This document shows, one piece after another, positions 1-6,138 of a stretch of DNA of 21,803 bases; the first letter of the stretch is position 1, and every line of letters starts with the position of its first letter. Position numbers and translations under genes: made by a program. Source of the DNA: a virus. Under the pieces are notes generated by a model. That model had not been told where the DNA came from. It made no database searches and was given only the letters and a program-made list of their open reading frames with translations. The stretch lies in IMG/VR virus record IMGVR_UViG_3300049595_000548, positions 1-21,803 of that record; one strand, written 5' to 3'.

Positions 1-173
1 CAGGGCTTCTTTTTTGTCTGCCACGAACTTTCTCTTTGCCACAACTCGTCAATACATTTCCATTGTGTTGCAGAGTATTGCTCGCGCACATACTGTCTAA
101 CTGCTGTTATTGCTACTTTCTCATCTTGTTCAACATAAGTTGGCGCAAGTAATAGGAGTAGTTTTTCTAGCAA
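1..173 (-). CDS. Hypothetical protein, partial (3' end beyond left edge)
   Basis: An open frame runs from a TTG codon at 173 to the left edge without a stop, giving 57 codons. An AGGA motif lies five bases before the TTG, and the gene follows the ERF-like gene after 12 bases, in line with the tight packing of the region. The visible part begins with a Leu-rich helix and continues as a charged, mostly helical sequence with several aromatic residues (QYVREQYSATQWKCIDELW). I do not recognise the family. Because no ATG is present and the gene is incomplete, both its start and its reality are moderately uncertain. Its place beside a recombination-type gene suggests early-region DNA metabolism, but this is inference. 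Confidence 0.5.
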   Translation of the reverse strand, partial: MLEKLLLLLAPTYVEQDEKVAITAVRQYVREQYSATQWKCIDELWQRESSWQTKKKP

Positions 174-185
174 TAGATTCCTAAC

Positions 186-833
186 CTAGTTGGATGGCGT
201 AGCCCAAGGGTCATAATCTGCGCCTTTCTTGGCTCTCACCAAGTTATAGAACATAGACGATTCGCCTTGTTGCTTTGTTTTTTGCAAATCTGCAATGAAA
301 TGTGAAATTTGTTTCATAGAGAAATCTTCAAGTGTTTTGCACTTGTATTCCTCACACGCCCATTTCATTACATCCTCAAAGCTAAATTCCAATCGTTGTG
401 CGATTTCTTTTAGCATTGAGATTGCAAAACCTATTTGTTTTTCTGTTGCTTTAGCACGACCCATAGGGCCATCTGAAACATTTACTGGTCGAGATTCTTT
501 AGCAACAACTCGTTCCATTTCTTCGCGTGATGGTCTTGGCTCATTCTTACGAGTTGAAAGACCAAGAGTTGCAATGCACCTGCCAATAGCAGAAGTGCTA
601 CAAGTCTCTAATGGAAAGTTCTTTGTGGTCATTGATGCCCCAACAGTTTCTTGAGCATAATCAGTTGCACTAGGAAACTGGTCAGTAGCATTCTTATACG
701 CTGATGCTTTCACAATGTAAGAAGTATCAGAATGGTAAACAAGTTCAGTTTCTAAACGACCATTTGGGTACAGCGACCAAAATTCGGCAATTCTTTCTTG
801 AACGGTGGCATACGAACTCAAATCGAAACCCAT
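186..833 (-). CDS. ERF-like single-strand DNA annealing protein candidate
   Basis: A 215-residue protein. Its N-terminal 110 residues resemble a family common in actinobacteriophages that I associate with ERF/Sak-type single-strand annealing proteins: a helix (VQERIAEFW), a short beta region (LETELVYHSDTSYIVKASAY), a segment TDYAQETVG and a conserved helix CSTSAIGRCIATLG followed by PSREEME. The small-residue helix SAIGRCIATLG is typical of ERF-like proteins. The C-terminal half (about 130-185, KATEKQIGFAISMLKEIAQRL) looks like a separate helical, possibly DNA-binding, domain. If correct, it would coat and anneal single strands in phage recombination and replication. The ATG at 833 follows the previous stop directly (TAAATG) and has GAGAGG upstream. 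Function comes from remembered family likeness, so confidence in the gene is high and in the role moderate. Confidence 0.72.
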   Translation of the reverse strand: MGFDLSSYATVQERIAEFWSLYPNGRLETELVYHSDTSYIVKASAYKNATDQFPSATDYAQETVGASMTTKNFPLETCSTSAIGRCIATLGLSTRKNEPRPSREEMERVVAKESRPVNVSDGPMGRAKATEKQIGFAISMLKEIAQRLEFSFEDVMKWACEEYKCKTLEDFSMKQISHFIADLQKTKQQGESSMFYNLVRAKKGADYDPWATPSN

Positions 834-977
834 TTAGAAGTCCTCTCCGCAGGTGCAATTGTATTGATAGCACGTTGAGCATCTTGCTTCTGCTAAATCA
901 GCTTGAATTGAAAGCCATTTAACTTTAGCTTTATCCGATAGTTTGTCCCAGATTTCTGGGTCAGTAATATTAGGCAT
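834..977 (-). CDS. Small Cys-rich protein, 47 aa
   Basis: A 47-codon gene opens with ATG at 977, with AGGA six bases upstream, and its TAA is directly joined to the ATG of the ERF-like gene (TAAATG). The N-terminal 30 residues are acidic and helical (TDPEIWDKLSDKAKVKWLS). The C-terminus carries four cysteines in 11 residues, CSTCYQYNCTC, a CX2C plus CXC arrangement that could bind zinc or be redox active. I do not recognise a family. The ribosome site, the exact join to the next gene and the coding-like composition support a real gene. Its place at the boundary between membrane/lysis genes and the DNA-metabolism gene gives no firm hint of role. Confidence 0.7.
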   Translation of the reverse strand: MPNITDPEIWDKLSDKAKVKWLSIQADLAEARCSTCYQYNCTCGEDF

Positions 978-988
978 TTCTGTCCTTT

Positions 989-1012
989 CCCTGTTATACA
1001 CAATATAAAGGG
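989..1012. repeat. Interrupted inverted repeat, possible operator or hairpin
   Basis: CCCT (989-992) pairs with AGGG (1009-1012), and TTATA (994-998) pairs with TATAA (1004-1008). G993 is bulged and the loop is CACAA. It sits in the 50-base gap between the stop of the 88-residue membrane protein gene and the 47-residue gene, close to the latter's ribosome binding site. No T-run follows on the minus strand, so it does not look like an intrinsic terminator. It could be an operator or an mRNA stem-loop, or chance in AT-rich DNA. Confidence 0.3.
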
Positions 1013-1027
1013 TGGGTCTGACAAATA

Positions 1028-1294
1028 CTAGACTTGAGGGACTTTCAGCGTGTCCTCAAGAATCTGCACACGAGCATCTATTTTTTCCAACTTTGTTTCA
1101 ATCCTTTTAATCATCCTAATAGCATCAGGCAAAGATTTACCGCCATTTGCTGTGGGGGAAATAGGGTAAGTCGCTTTATCAATATAATTCTGAATCGGTT
1201 TAACAACCACATATTTAACAATCACAAAAACAACTGCCCCAATAGCCGATAAAGCACCAGCAATCTGGCCAGCCATAATAATTGCTTCAGTCAT
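1028..1294 (-). CDS. Small membrane protein with coiled-coil tail, holin-like
   Basis: An 88-residue protein with one clear membrane segment at about residues 8-31 (small and Val/Ile-rich, GALSAIGAVVFVIVKYVVV), then a YIDKATYPISPTANGGKSLP linker and a heptad-like charged helix (about 55-84, IKRIETKLEKIDARVQILED). This layout of short N-terminus, one transmembrane helix and cytoplasmic coiled coil occurs in small phage membrane proteins near lysis genes, some annotated as holins or holin partners. The linker matches a family I remember from actinophages, without assigned function. Its ATG overlaps the stop of the upstream 59-residue membrane protein gene by eight bases (ATGACTGA), so the two are probably translationally coupled. 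The role in lysis is inferred from context. Confidence 0.72.
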   Translation of the reverse strand: MTEAIIMAGQIAGALSAIGAVVFVIVKYVVVKPIQNYIDKATYPISPTANGGKSLPDAIRMIKRIETKLEKIDARVQILEDTLKVPQV

Positions 1295-1466
1295 CAGATT
1301 CCCTAATAGGCAACGTTACGAGCCATATTACAAGACCACCGAAGATAAGAAAACCAGTTACTTGTTTCGCGCTGCCGTCAAGTGTAAAAAAAGCGATAAG
1401 TAATCCGACATATACCCAAGTGTCATTTGTCATAGCAACAACATATTTTCTAAACCAGTTCAACAT
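1287..1466 (-). CDS. Small two-helix membrane protein, 59 aa
   Basis: A 59-codon gene starts at ATG 1466, directly after the TAA of the secreted protein gene, with AGGAAA before the start codon. It ends in a TGA inside the start of the next gene. The product has a short basic amphipathic N-terminus (MLNWFRKYVV) and two hydrophobic stretches at about residues 17-29 (WVYVGLLIAFFTL) and 37-52 (VTGFLIFGGLVIWLVT), separated by a short polar DGSAKQ turn. The C-terminus is acidic. The shape is a small hairpin-type inner-membrane protein, compatible with a holin, antiholin or holin partner. I recognise no family. It fills an otherwise unexplained gap and overlaps or abuts both neighbours, which argues strongly for coding. 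Confidence 0.75.
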   Translation of the reverse strand: MLNWFRKYVVAMTNDTWVYVGLLIAFFTLDGSAKQVTGFLIFGGLVIWLVTLPIRESDD

Positions 1467-2468
1467 TTATTTCCTAAACCTTTGACTTTGTGATACAGAA
1501 ACAGATGCAATAGAAGCAATTTGAGTAACAACAATTGCGCCCACAACAACAGCCTGTGATTCCTCGCGTTGTTCTTGAGTCATATCAGAACCAACATTCA
1601 AAATCGCTTCTGTTGCTGCAAAAATTTGTGCAGCACCTGGTATATCTGCAAGCGCAGTTGGTATCTCTAATTCTATTGTATTTTCTGTAATGTAAAGCTC
1701 ATCAATTATTTGTTGTTCTTGCTCTACACTTAATTCAGGTTCTGCGATTGGAGTTTCAATTGTTTCTGGTTCAACTATTTGCTCAACTATCTCTGGTTCT
1801 AGCATTGCTGTCTGTGTCGGCTCTGGCGTTGGTAATGTCTCTGGAATTACCTCAACAAAAATCGCTTCGTCATTTGAGTTATCTGTTACTGGTTCTTGGG
1901 TTGGTAATGGCGTTGGTTCTTGTGTGGGGGTTGGTGTAGGTGAAACTTCTGTCGGTGTTGGTTCGGGTGTTGCGGTGGGAGATGGCTCACTTGTGGGAGT
2001 CGGCTCTACTGTCGGCTCTGGGGTTGTTGTTGGTGTTGGCGTGGCTGTTGGAATGGTTGTAACGCCAGACCAAGTTAAAAGATAACTACCTGTTGGTGTT
2101 TGAGTGTAATTACTTGCCATCCAAGCAAAAGAAGTAGCGCGAATAAAATAAAAACCTGTTTCAATAGGTGCTGTAATTATTGAAGCTAAAACATTTGTGC
2201 CAGAGTGCAGACCATCATCATCAGCTCTTAATTTTGTTGCACCTTGCCAAAGCTCAATCCAAGAATCAATAAACCCAGGATTAGTTTGAGGTGTTCCATT
2301 AGTTGTATATACAGTTAAAGTTGTTGGTTCTGTTGCCTCAACAGGAATATCAACATAAGGGGTTTGTGGGTCTAAAACAATAGTTGTTTCGTCAGCAAGC
2401 GCTGGAGACATAACAAAACCCAGTAAAAGTATTGAAAGAGTTAAGCGCAGTTTGGTGCGCCTAGTCAA
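1467..2468 (-). CDS. Secreted/membrane-anchored Pro/Thr-rich surface protein
   Basis: A 333-residue protein with a clear signal peptide: basic MTRRTKLR, a hydrophobic core and an ALA cleavage site at about 23-25. Residues 26-135 form a beta-rich domain resembling the bacterial pre-peptidase C-terminal (PPC) fold: WIELWQG, LRADDDG, ETGFYFIRA and GSYLLTW match the usual 'elyd.. Ddd .. aGtYyirv .. gsYtL' pattern. A Pro/Thr/Glu-rich stalk follows (about 139-245), then an acidic helical region and a C-terminal hydrophobic segment (306-326) ending in RFRK. This suggests export and anchoring with the PPC-like domain outside. No LPXTG motif is seen. The start is TTG, with GGAAG five bases upstream; the first internal ATG would destroy the signal peptide. 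It lies just after the endolysin gene. Superinfection exclusion or an accessory lysis role is possible but unproven. Confidence 0.75.
   Translation of the reverse strand: MTRRTKLRLTLSILLLGFVMSPALADETTIVLDPQTPYVDIPVEATEPTTLTVYTTNGTPQTNPGFIDSWIELWQGATKLRADDDGLHSGTNVLASIITAPIETGFYFIRATSFAWMASNYTQTPTGSYLLTWSGVTTIPTATPTPTTTPEPTVEPTPTSEPSPTATPEPTPTEVSPTPTPTQEPTPLPTQEPVTDNSNDEAIFVEVIPETLPTPEPTQTAMLEPEIVEQIVEPETIETPIAEPELSVEQEQQIIDELYITENTIELEIPTALADIPGAAQIFAATEAILNVGSDMTQEQREESQAVVVGAIVVTQIASIASVSVSQSQRFRK
1884..2054 (-). repeat. Degenerate Pro/Thr/Glu codon repeats
   Basis: This part of the surface protein gene encodes residues 139-195, built from degenerate TPTP, EPTP and SEPSP units. It forms an extended, probably unstructured stalk. 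At the DNA level it reads as recurring ggt/gtt/ggc triplets and could vary in length by slippage or recombination. The units are too short and irregular for a CRISPR array. Confidence 0.7.
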
Positions 2469-2870
2469 TTATGCTTCCAGAACTTCTTTCGGGTCAATGT
2501 CTTGACCTTTTGACCAACGAATGTTGTCACGGTTTTCAAAATGTAAATGTGGGCCAGATGAGTTGCCAGTATTACCTGATTCCCCAATATGTTGATTCTT
2601 TGTTACTTTGTCACCAATTTTTACAAGTGCTTTTGAAAGGTGCGCATAAATTACCCAAGATTTTTTATCGTTGAGTACAACTTCTTGAACCAAATGAATA
2701 CCGTAGGCTTTGCCCCAGTTGGCGTTAGCGATAACACCATCAGCGACAGCAACAATGTCAGTTCCTTGAGGAACAGCAAAATCAACGCCAGTATGATAAC
2801 CCTTTGACCACATCTTGCCTTTTTTCTTATATGCAGTTGTAATTTTGCCATCTTTAATGGGTAAAGCCAT
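2469..2870 (-). CDS. M23-family peptidase, probable endolysin
   Basis: A 133-residue metallopeptidase of the M23 (LytM/lysostaphin) type, consisting of the catalytic domain only. The zinc site is visible: HTGVD supplies His26 and Asp30, and HLH supplies His110. His77 in YAHLS and His108 are the expected catalytic histidines. Glycines around GNTGNSSGPHLHFE match the family. It would cleave peptide cross-bridges of peptidoglycan. There is no signal peptide and no wall-binding domain, so release through a holin is expected. This fits its position two bases after the stop of the holin candidate and directly before the secreted Pro/Thr-rich protein. Alternatively, a virion- or tail-associated wall hydrolase is possible, but the location beside membrane proteins favours an endolysin. 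Confidence 0.9.
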   Translation of the reverse strand: MALPIKDGKITTAYKKKGKMWSKGYHTGVDFAVPQGTDIVAVADGVIANANWGKAYGIHLVQEVVLNDKKSWVIYAHLSKALVKIGDKVTKNQHIGESGNTGNSSGPHLHFENRDNIRWSKGQDIDPKEVLEA

Positions 2871-2872
2871 TG

Positions 2873-3127
2873 TTATCTTCCACCCTCAGATTTTTTATTA
2901 GCTTTTTTAAATATTGCATCTACTTCTTCTTGTGTAAGTTTTCCGTCATCTAAAAAGGCTTTGGCAAGGTCGGTTGCAATTTTTGACACAGCGAGCGCTC
3001 CCGCAATAATTGCCGAATTTAATGGCTCTACTGAAATGAAAGCTCCAGCACCAATTGCAGGTAAAGCTGTTACTAAAAATAATGCAAAACTTCTAAAAAC
3101 TACGTCTTTAATTATTGCTGGTTTCAT
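2873..3127 (-). CDS. Putative holin
   Basis: An 84-residue protein with a hydrophobic segment at about 12-32 (FRSFALFLVTALPAIGAGAF) and a second, weaker one at about 36-55 (LNSAIIAGALAVSKIATDLA). A charged, helical C-terminus follows (DDGKLTQEEVDAIFKKANKK). Two membrane helices with a short hydrophilic tail, placed directly upstream of a peptidase lacking a signal peptide, are characteristic of phage holins, and the tail resembles r1t-type holins. It would form the membrane lesion through which the M23 enzyme passes. Its ATG overlaps the preceding stop by four bases (ATGA). The assignment rests on topology and context. Confidence 0.75.
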   Translation of the reverse strand: MKPAIIKDVVFRSFALFLVTALPAIGAGAFISVEPLNSAIIAGALAVSKIATDLAKAFLDDGKLTQEEVDAIFKKANKKSEGGR

Positions 3128-3438
3128 TTATTTTCCTCTGCTACTAAGGGAATCATATCTAGCCATAAATTTTCTTCTTGATGCCAATGCCAAGCCCCAG
3201 CAGGTGTATCTGTTGGTTTTGGGATGGGTGGTATCCATTGATTTGATGAAGCGTCTAAAATCCAATTTGAATAAGGTTTTGGGGGAGACCAAACCTCATC
3301 AACTTTAATCCACCCGATACCTATTGAAGTATCAGTTATGTCAAACATTCCATCTACAACATCTTTTTCGTTGTATAACGAAACGTCAAGAATGTTGTTG
3401 TTTTCACCAATTATGGCGATTCGTCTTGTGTTCGTCAT
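3124..3438 (-). CDS. Tail-fibre-assembly/chaperone-like protein
   Basis: A 104-residue protein. The N-terminal half is beta-like (RIAIIGENNNILDVSLYNEKDV). The C-terminal half carries WSPPKPYSNWILD, then WIPPIPKPTDTPAGAWHWHQEENLWLD. This PPKP-x-W plus 'W.PPiP.Pt' plus 'W.e..lW' pattern is recurrent in small phage proteins near fibre genes, including those of T4-like cyanophages, and is often annotated as a tail fibre assembly or attachment factor. It lies downstream of the glycine-rich tail proteins but is separated from them by the plus-strand gene, with only 22 bases between the two divergent starts. The function is inferred from family pattern and position. Confidence 0.65.
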   Translation of the reverse strand: MTNTRRIAIIGENNNILDVSLYNEKDVVDGMFDITDTSIGIGWIKVDEVWSPPKPYSNWILDASSNQWIPPIPKPTDTPAGAWHWHQEENLWLDMIPLVAEENK

Positions 3439-3460
3439 TCCTTTAGTTTAGCATTAAGAA

Positions 3461-4141
3461 ATGAGCCAAATAACCTTTCGACCTATAAAAGATTTTGAAC
3501 ATATAGCAATACCACCAAAACCAGCAAAATTAGAAATTCCAAATTGGTACAAAGATATGCCAACCGACATCAACGACAAAGAATCTATTGATAGATTTAC
3601 TTCAAAAAGGTGTATGCCTTTATTAGACGGATTAACAAATGGTTATTACCTATATAACTATGCTGACATTCACGTCAAAGTTGAAAATGGTTGCTCTAAA
3701 TTACAATGGACTCATTCTTCACCAGTTATTGACACTCATCAGCGAAGCCAAGTACCTGGAGTTCCTTTACCAATAGGTTATTACAAAGATGAGGCTTTTA
3801 AATTTTTTAATCCAATTAGTATTCAAACACCAAAAGGGTACAGTTGTTTGTTTACACACCCTACTTTAAGATTTGATTTACCATTTTTTAGTTTTCCTGC
3901 AATTGTAGACACAGACGAATACAAAACAGCAGTTCATATACCCTTTTTAATAAAAAAGAATTGGACTGGAACTATCAAAAAAGGCACACCAATAATTCAA
4001 GTTTTTCCTTTTAAGCGTGAAGATTGGCAATCAGCTTACAAAGATGAAGCTGTTGATAACGATAAAATGATTTCATTTCTTAAAACTTTTATTCATAGTG
4101 CTTACAAGAAAACTTTTTGGCACAAAAAATACTTTAATTAG
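3461..4141 (+). CDS. DUF6065-like phage protein, lone plus-strand gene
   Basis: A 226-residue protein and the only plus-strand gene seen. The pattern matches a phage protein family I recall as DUF6065, seen in aquatic phages: PPKPAKLEIPNWYKDMP near the N-terminus, CMPLLDGLTNGYYL at about 51-64, GYSCLFTHPTLRFDLPF at about 126-142, VDTDEY at about 149-154 and GTPIIQVFPFKREDW near 175-189. The family has no function I can state with confidence. The start is ATG with a weak TAAGAA site. A poor promoter-like pair (TTGTGT 3426-3431, TAGCAT 3449-3454, 17-base spacer) lies upstream but would leave almost no leader. Its 3' end overlaps the oppositely directed glycine-rich gene by eight bases (TTAATTAG). 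The orientation suggests a later-acquired, separately transcribed gene. Confidence 0.75.
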   Translation: MSQITFRPIKDFEHIAIPPKPAKLEIPNWYKDMPTDINDKESIDRFTSKRCMPLLDGLTNGYYLYNYADIHVKVENGCSKLQWTHSSPVIDTHQRSQVPGVPLPIGYYKDEAFKFFNPISIQTPKGYSCLFTHPTLRFDLPFFSFPAIVDTDEYKTAVHIPFLIKKNWTGTIKKGTPIIQVFPFKREDWQSAYKDEAVDNDKMISFLKTFIHSAYKKTFWHKKYFN

Positions 4142-4973
4142 TATATTTAATAATCACAATTCCGTTGCCACCACGACCACCGCCAGTTGTTTGCTGACCA
4201 CCACGACCACCGCCAGAACCAGTACCATCTTTTCCTGAAGTTCCGTGTTGAGCAGGACCGTTTGCTGAACCAACCCATTGTCCACCAATACTTGAACCAC
4301 CTAAAGATGGTGTGCAATTGTAAGAGTTACCGCCACCACCGCCACCACCGCCAGCATAAAATAAAGAAGTTCCTGTAATCGAATACGCTAAACCTGCGCC
4401 ACCTGAACCGTTTTGTGTTTGACCTGTGTTGTTGCCAACTCCTCCAGCGCCTCCACCACCTCCAGCGCCACCACTTGTACCATTTTGTGCAACACCGTTG
4501 CCGCCTGCTGAACCTTGACCTGCTGTACCAGAACCGCCATTGTGTGCGTTGCCGCCGTTTCTAATTCCAGCGCCACCACCTGAGCCACCATTGCCACCAT
4601 TTTGACCACCATTGCCACCATAACCACCACCAACAGCAATTTGATTATCAAACTGGCTACTTCCACCTTGAGTATTTCCATTACCACCTGCACCGACTGT
4701 GATTGCGTAAGTTGTTCTTGGTGTAACTGTGTATGCAGCAGAATAAATTAAACCGCCAGCACCACCACCGCCACCTGCGATTCCAGTACTTGCTGCGCCT
4801 CCACCTCCACCACCAGCAACAACTAACAATTCAACAGCATTAACCCCACCAGGACAAAGAAAATTTCCATTTGCTGAAAAAGTTTCAACATAACTATTCA
4901 AGATTGGAGTATTGTTATATGTCAAAGATTTCTCAGACATAAAAGAATTAAACGAAAGCCTTTTTATACCCAT
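4134..4973 (-). CDS. Glycine-rich tail/adhesin protein (copy A)
   Basis: A 279-residue protein. A short N-terminal part (IKRLSFNSF) precedes a region starting with FLCPGGVNAVELLVVAGGGG that continues as almost uninterrupted Gly-rich sequence with Asn, Gln, Ser and Ala. It ends in GGNGIVIIKY. This is the phage 'glycine-rich domain' type found in tail fibres and adhesins, where Gly-rich runs can pack as polyglycine-II helices, as known for S16-type gp38 adhesins. The two hydrophobic beta strands at start (ELLVVAG) and end (IVIIKY) bracket the domain. It is a paralogue of the gene immediately upstream. A role in host recognition is inferred. The ATG at 4973 has a weak ribosome site but is supported by alignment of IKRLSFNSF with IKRFSRQNF in the paralogue. 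Confidence 0.82.
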   Translation of the reverse strand: MGIKRLSFNSFMSEKSLTYNNTPILNSYVETFSANGNFLCPGGVNAVELLVVAGGGGGGAASTGIAGGGGGAGGLIYSAAYTVTPRTTYAITVGAGGNGNTQGGSSQFDNQIAVGGGYGGNGGQNGGNGGSGGGAGIRNGGNAHNGGSGTAGQGSAGGNGVAQNGTSGGAGGGGGAGGVGNNTGQTQNGSGGAGLAYSITGTSLFYAGGGGGGGGNSYNCTPSLGGSSIGGQWVGSANGPAQHGTSGKDGTGSGGGRGGQQTTGGGRGGNGIVIIKYTN

Positions 4974-4982
4974 AACATAATC

Positions 4983-5825
4983 TTACTGTGTGTATTTCAA
5001 AATAATAATTCCATTACCGCCAGCAGCACCACCGTTACCCCCAGCGCCACCACCACCACCTAAACCATTTGTACCAGCATTTCCGCCAGCATTTCTATTT
5101 GAGTTTCCACCGCCACCTGTGCCACCTGCTCCAGTGTTTTGATTATTACCAGTAGTTCCACAACAACCAGCTCCACCACCTGCATAAGTTACAGATGAAC
5201 CAGAAATAGAATAAGCGATACCATTACCCCCATTTGTGCCACCGAGTTGATTACTGGTTTGACCAAAGTTACCAGCGCCACCGCCACCGCCACCGCCACC
5301 TGGACTGCCGTTTTGTGGGACAGAGTTACCCCCACCATATCCTTGACCTATCATCCAATAACCTGAATAGTGAACGTTTCCACCATTTGCAGCGCCACTT
5401 CCGCCACCTGAACCAGCGTTTTGTGAGTTGTTTCCGTTTGCGTAACCTGTGCTACCACTTCCACCGCCATAAGCAGTTTGGTCGCCAAAAATAGAACCGT
5501 TACCATTAGCACCACCACCACCACCAGTACCAACTGTGACTGTGTAACTTGTCGCATTTACTGGGAATGATGCATTATAAATAACTCCACCTGCTCCACC
5601 GCCACCACAACCAATATTTCCAGCACCATTAGCTCCGCCACCGCCACCGCCAACTAAAAGAATTTCAACAGTTCTTACGCCTTTTGGTCTTTGCCAAGTT
5701 GTCGTGCCAGAAGTAAAAGTTAAAAGTTGCGAGCCTTGAAAAGATAAAGATTCATCTTTTGGATTAAAAAAAGTGTTTGCCTCAGATGGGTGTATAAAAT
5801 TTTGCCTTGAAAATCTTTTAATCAT
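4983..5825 (-). CDS. Glycine-rich tail/adhesin protein (copy B)
   Basis: A 280-residue paralogue of the next gene downstream. The N-terminus (IKRFSRQNFIHPSEANTFF) is followed by LTFTSGTTTWQRPKGVRTVEILLVGGGG, a typical entry into the phage glycine-rich domain. A long Gly/Asn/Ser/Ala-rich region follows, with a Tyr/Trp-containing insertion VHYSGYWMIGQGYGG in mid-domain, ending in GGNGIIILKYTQ. Gly-rich loops are probably displayed at the tail tip for receptor contact (inference). The ATG at 5825 overlaps the stop of the upstream short gene by eight bases (ATGATTAA), so the genes are coupled. A Cys pair, AGCCG, lies late in the domain. The terminal strands match copy A better than the loops do, a pattern expected if loops evolve faster. 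Confidence 0.82.
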   Translation of the reverse strand: MIKRFSRQNFIHPSEANTFFNPKDESLSFQGSQLLTFTSGTTTWQRPKGVRTVEILLVGGGGGGANGAGNIGCGGGGAGGVIYNASFPVNATSYTVTVGTGGGGGANGNGSIFGDQTAYGGGSGSTGYANGNNSQNAGSGGGSGAANGGNVHYSGYWMIGQGYGGGNSVPQNGSPGGGGGGGGAGNFGQTSNQLGGTNGGNGIAYSISGSSVTYAGGGAGCCGTTGNNQNTGAGGTGGGGNSNRNAGGNAGTNGLGGGGGAGGNGGAAGGNGIIILKYTQ

Positions 5826-6138
5826 TTTCCCAGCCTAAAAGTTCAATTAAGTGTTGTAAATTGTTGTCTTGCATATATCTTACACAATCCAATTTCCAGT
5901 CATTTCCATAAAAAATTATTCCGTCTTTTTCGTTATGTAAAAGTAAATAAAAATCAACTTGAGGGTCAAAAGACTTAAAAAACCCAATTTTGTTATCTAA
6001 ATCCTCAATCAATACTTCCCAAGCATCAACATCTTCAACTGTCATATCGTTAGGAATGTCAGTAATTAAAGGCAAAATGTTATCTTCTAAATAACCACCC
6101 TTGAAAAATATGTTTAAGTTACTTTTATATTTAGGCAC
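5818..6138 (-). CDS. Short tail-region protein, paralogue of the next gene upstream
   Basis: A 106-residue acidic protein with no recognised family. It shares an FKGG motif near the N-terminus and the block DMTVEDVDAWEVLIED with the 115-residue protein encoded just upstream, which has FKGG and DMKLEDVDFWEVIQE. Both then have an aromatic beta region (DFYLLLHNEKDGIIFYGNDW here) and a helical end. The start is GTG at 6138, overlapping the previous stop by eight bases (GTGCCTAA), and its end overlaps the Gly-rich gene by eight bases. Lying between small tail proteins and adhesins, it could be a tail-tip component or a folding partner for the adhesins; neither is shown by sequence. Confidence 0.75.
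   Translation of the reverse strand: MPKYKSNLNIFFKGGYLEDNILPLITDIPNDMTVEDVDAWEVLIEDLDNKIGFFKSFDPQVDFYLLLHNEKDGIIFYGNDWKLDCVRYMQDNNLQHLIELLGWEND

Noticed and set aside
295-654. Plus-strand frame of 119 codons opposite the ERF-like gene
   Set aside because: It is antisense to a gene with clear family features, has no ribosome site and shows no recognisable pattern.
1884-2054. Short recurring DNA units that look like a repeat array
   Set aside because: They are degenerate Pro/Thr/Glu codons inside one gene, with no constant repeat length or spacers, so not a CRISPR array.
2651-2851. Second minus-strand frame inside the M23 peptidase gene
   Set aside because: The M23 frame holds all zinc and catalytic residues; this frame is a low-complexity shadow.
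4134-5825. Long alternative frames rich in Val/Ala or His/Arg opposite or within the glycine-rich genes
   Set aside because: They are by-products of GGN codon runs read in other frames; they lack ribosome sites and conserved patterns.
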